DNA from: Aquilonibacter sp963820185 | Lineage (GTDB): Bacteria > Vulcanimicrobiota > Vulcanimicrobiia > Vulcanimicrobiales > Vulcanimicrobiaceae | Direction of reading: 5' to 3' | Length of the DNA stretch: 64,000 nucleotides | NCBI GenBank assembly: GCA_963820185.1 | Contig: CAWFYV010000007.1 | Location: forward strand, 186,001 to 250,000 | Shown here: piece by piece, positions 62,294 through 64,000 of the stretch | How positions within the stretch are numbered: the first letter of the stretch is position 1 | How the letters are laid out: every line of letters begins with the position of its first letter | Translations under genes and position numbers: made by a program | The notes under the pieces: generated by a model | Told to the model about the DNA's origin: nothing | Database searches by the model: none | Seen by the model: only the letters and a program-made list of their open reading frames with translations

Positions 62294-63153
62294 GGACCGT
62301 GCTGCAACGGGCTCTTGTCGTTGTTGCCGGGTGTTTACTATTGTTAGCCGCTTGCGGCGCACGCGCGCTCGCAACAACAGAATACTGTCCAGCCCACGCC
62401 GGCGCGTTTCACCCGATCGATGGCCCGGGGCCGGCGACGCTGTACGCCTTTGCGTTGAACGCGCAGAGCGCACGATCGGTGCGGGGCACGGTTCTGGTTG
62501 CGACGAGCGGCGGTTGGTATCGGGTGACGTTCCCGCTTACGCCACTGGTTTCGCGAACGTACTCGTACAGCGGGAAATTCGGCGATCTTTCGCGCAGCGC
62601 TTTTGACTCCGATGCCATCTACGTACGCTTTCCGTCAGCGGTTGACATCAGCACCGTGTACGTGTCCGAAGCGCAAACGTCCGGTGAGCACGACTTCGGC
62701 TGGGACAGTAAGGGCGATTTTACATGTCTACCGCAGGCCGGCTTCTTCGACGAGAAACCCCCCAACTTCAGCGGACTCGTTTTGAACAATCCGCGCACCG
62801 ATCTGACAACCCCGCCAAGGAATTCGGCATCAATCGTTACCGCGGAGTCTGCGCCGGCACCGGGCGATACTGCCTGCCAGAAACCGTTTACGAATCCGGG
62901 GGTGAAGAAGGCCGTTTCGCCCGATTATCCGCGCTCAGAGCGGACGCGCCGCTCGTATGGGCTTTCGATTGTGGAAGTAGCGCTCAACGCCGCGGGCACC
63001 GTGACCGACGCGTGGACGTTTCTCTCATCAGGGTCGGCGGCATTTGACGGCGCGGCGCTCGCGTCGGCTGAGTCCTCGACCTTTACGCCGGGTCTCGCCT
63101 TCTGCAAGCCGACCGGTGGACTCTATCTGTTCAATGCTGAGTTCGAACCATAA
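62290..63153 (+). CDS. Secreted TonB-C-domain-like protein, copy 2
   Basis: A 287-residue paralogue of copy 1, coupled to it by ATGA overlap (ATG 62290). It has a signal or lipoprotein-like N-terminus (ALVVVAGCLLLLAACGARAL), the shared EYCPAHAGAFHPIDG domain with FGWDSKGDFTCLP, and the C-terminal LSIVEVALNAAGTVTDAWTF, SGSAAFDGAALASAESSTFT, which matches TonB-C. Cysteines are conserved between copies, suggesting disulphides. Confidence 0.72.
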   Translation: MRTVLQRALVVVAGCLLLLAACGARALATTEYCPAHAGAFHPIDGPGPATLYAFALNAQSARSVRGTVLVATSGGWYRVTFPLTPLVSRTYSYSGKFGDLSRSAFDSDAIYVRFPSAVDISTVYVSEAQTSGEHDFGWDSKGDFTCLPQAGFFDEKPPNFSGLVLNNPRTDLTTPPRNSASIVTAESAPAPGDTACQKPFTNPGVKKAVSPDYPRSERTRRSYGLSIVEVALNAAGTVTDAWTFLSSGSAAFDGAALASAESSTFTPGLAFCKPTGGLYLFNAEFEP

Positions 63154-63157
63154 GCGA

Positions 63158-64000
63158 ATGCGACTTATTTTTTTTATTGCGTGTTGCATTGCATGCGTGC
63201 TCGGATGCGGTGCGCGGGCGCTCGCAGTTACCGAGTATTGTCCCGTGCAGGTCACTCAATATCATCCGCTCAACGGAGGTAGTCAAGCAACCCTGTTTAG
63301 CTTCGCGCTGAGCGCGGAGGGGGCCCGTACGGTGAGCGGGAGCGTTCTGTTTCGGACGAGCGCGGGGTGGTTTGTCGCTCGCTTTGCATCGATTGCCCTT
63401 ACGGCACGCGCATACAGATATGCAAGCGATTCCGCGACATTTACACGGACCGCATATGAGTCGGACCCCATCTACGCGCAGTTTCCTCAATCAGTGAAGA
63501 TCGATAAGGCATTTGTCGCGAATGCCAGCGCGTCGGGCGATCAAATCTTCGGCTGGGATGCGCGCGGCGACGCGCCGTGCGGTGGAATCGAGAGCGCTGG
63601 CGTAGACGGACCGTGGGTTACAAACAAAATCCATCCCCTCGATCCGCGTGTCGATCTCGACGCGCTGCCACCGAGCGGCGAGGCAATCGCGAATGCGGCG
63701 CTAACGTCTGTGCCGGGCGGTTCCTGTACCCAACCTGTAGGAGAGGCCGTGGTCGACAAGCCGGTCGCGCCGTATTTCCCGGACGAAGATCGAGACGTCT
63801 GACCACGCGAGCTGTCATGGGGATTAAAGTCGCGATTTCTGCAACCGGGAAGCTCGATGATGCGTGGATCTTCTATCCGTCGGGCTACGCAGCGCTCGAT
63901 GCTGCGGCGCTAAAAGCTGCGAGGGCTTCGACGTACAAACCCGCTTTCTGGCAGTGCCAAGCCACTCCGGGGATCTTCCTGTTCCTCGCGGAATTCAATC
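63158..64000 (+). pseudogene. TonB-C-domain-like protein copy 3, frameshifted and 3' partial
   Basis: ATG 63158 begins MRLIFFIACCIACVLGCGAR, a signal or lipoprotein-like N-terminus, followed by TEYCPVQVTQYHPLNGGSQA and FGWDARGDAPCGG as in copies 1 and 2. The first frame ends at 63802. The expected C-terminal domain (VMGIKVAISATGKLDDAWIF, SGYAALDAAALKAARASTYK) continues in another frame to the window end. A one-base change near 63785-63795 explains the break. The gene is also cut by the window edge. An alternative ATG lies at 63134. Confidence 0.65.

Overview
The window is a dense, GC-rich bacterial chromosome segment with many 4-base ATGA/GTGA gene overlaps, frequent GTG and TTG starts, one tRNA and no rRNA, phage, transposase or CRISPR. 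No gene fixes the taxon. The gene set (lysine 5,6-aminomutase pathway, futalosine menaquinone genes, branched-chain 2-oxoacid dehydrogenase, TldD/TldE, secreted TonB-C-like proteins, a YtpB-type terpene synthase) fits a poorly cultured, probably aerobic soil-type phylum. Candidatus Eremiobacterota/Vulcanimicrobiota is only a guess.

Layout. 1-5.6 kb (+): the end of a lysine-fermentation-type operon (KamB-like, MutS-like KamC, two small membrane proteins, the 3-keto-5-aminohexanoate cleavage enzyme), then two oligopeptide-type ABC permeases. 5.7-6.5 kb: tRNA-Leu(GAG), a terminator and a decayed-looking bactofilin-like remnant. 6.6-22.5 kb (+): an unusual RND transporter, then a nearly gapless run (copper-amine-oxidase-N protein, FrnE, SDR, M1 aminopeptidase, PBP4, TldD, TldE, ACT-malic enzyme, response regulator, MocR). 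22.4-24.1 kb (-): a frameshifted membrane glycosyltransferase and a hypothetical protein. 24.2-30 kb (+): a propeller/phosphoesterase fusion, a DDAH-like protein (both with lost active sites), a phosphoesterase and an ABC-2 exporter. 30-33.3 kb: methyltransferase, a metallothionein missed by length cut-offs, stress proteins, an HTH-metallo-beta-lactamase fusion, thioredoxin reductase.

33.3-40.0 kb (-): a six-gene operon glcD-glcE-terpene synthase-M28 peptidase-epimerase-CsaA. 40.1-45.2 kb: PilZ protein, gltB (-), STAS protein. 45.2-46.1 kb: a small island with inverted repeats, palindromes and a stop-interrupted gene. 46.1-49.7 kb (-): queD-queE-mqnB-mqnD-namZ. 49.7-54.7 kb: DUF4438 (+), then (-) lipoprotein, Cys/Met PLP enzyme, APH-like kinase and a frameshifted TIM-barrel protein. 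54.7-57.2 kb (+): an ArsR-SRPBCC-SRPBCC-DUF2182-DUF899 operon behind a clear promoter that would give a leaderless mRNA. 57.2-61.3 kb (-): branched-chain 2-oxoacid dehydrogenase E1alpha-E1beta-E2 plus a propeller protein. 61.4-64 kb (+): three tandem paralogous secreted TonB-C-like proteins, the last frameshifted and cut by the window end.

The main metabolic themes are amino-acid catabolism (lysine, branched-chain, Cys/Met, peptides), cell-wall turnover (PBP4, NamZ), menaquinone and queuosine synthesis, and stress or metal handling. Three genes carry single-base frameshifts and one an in-frame TAG. These may be real decay or assembly errors.
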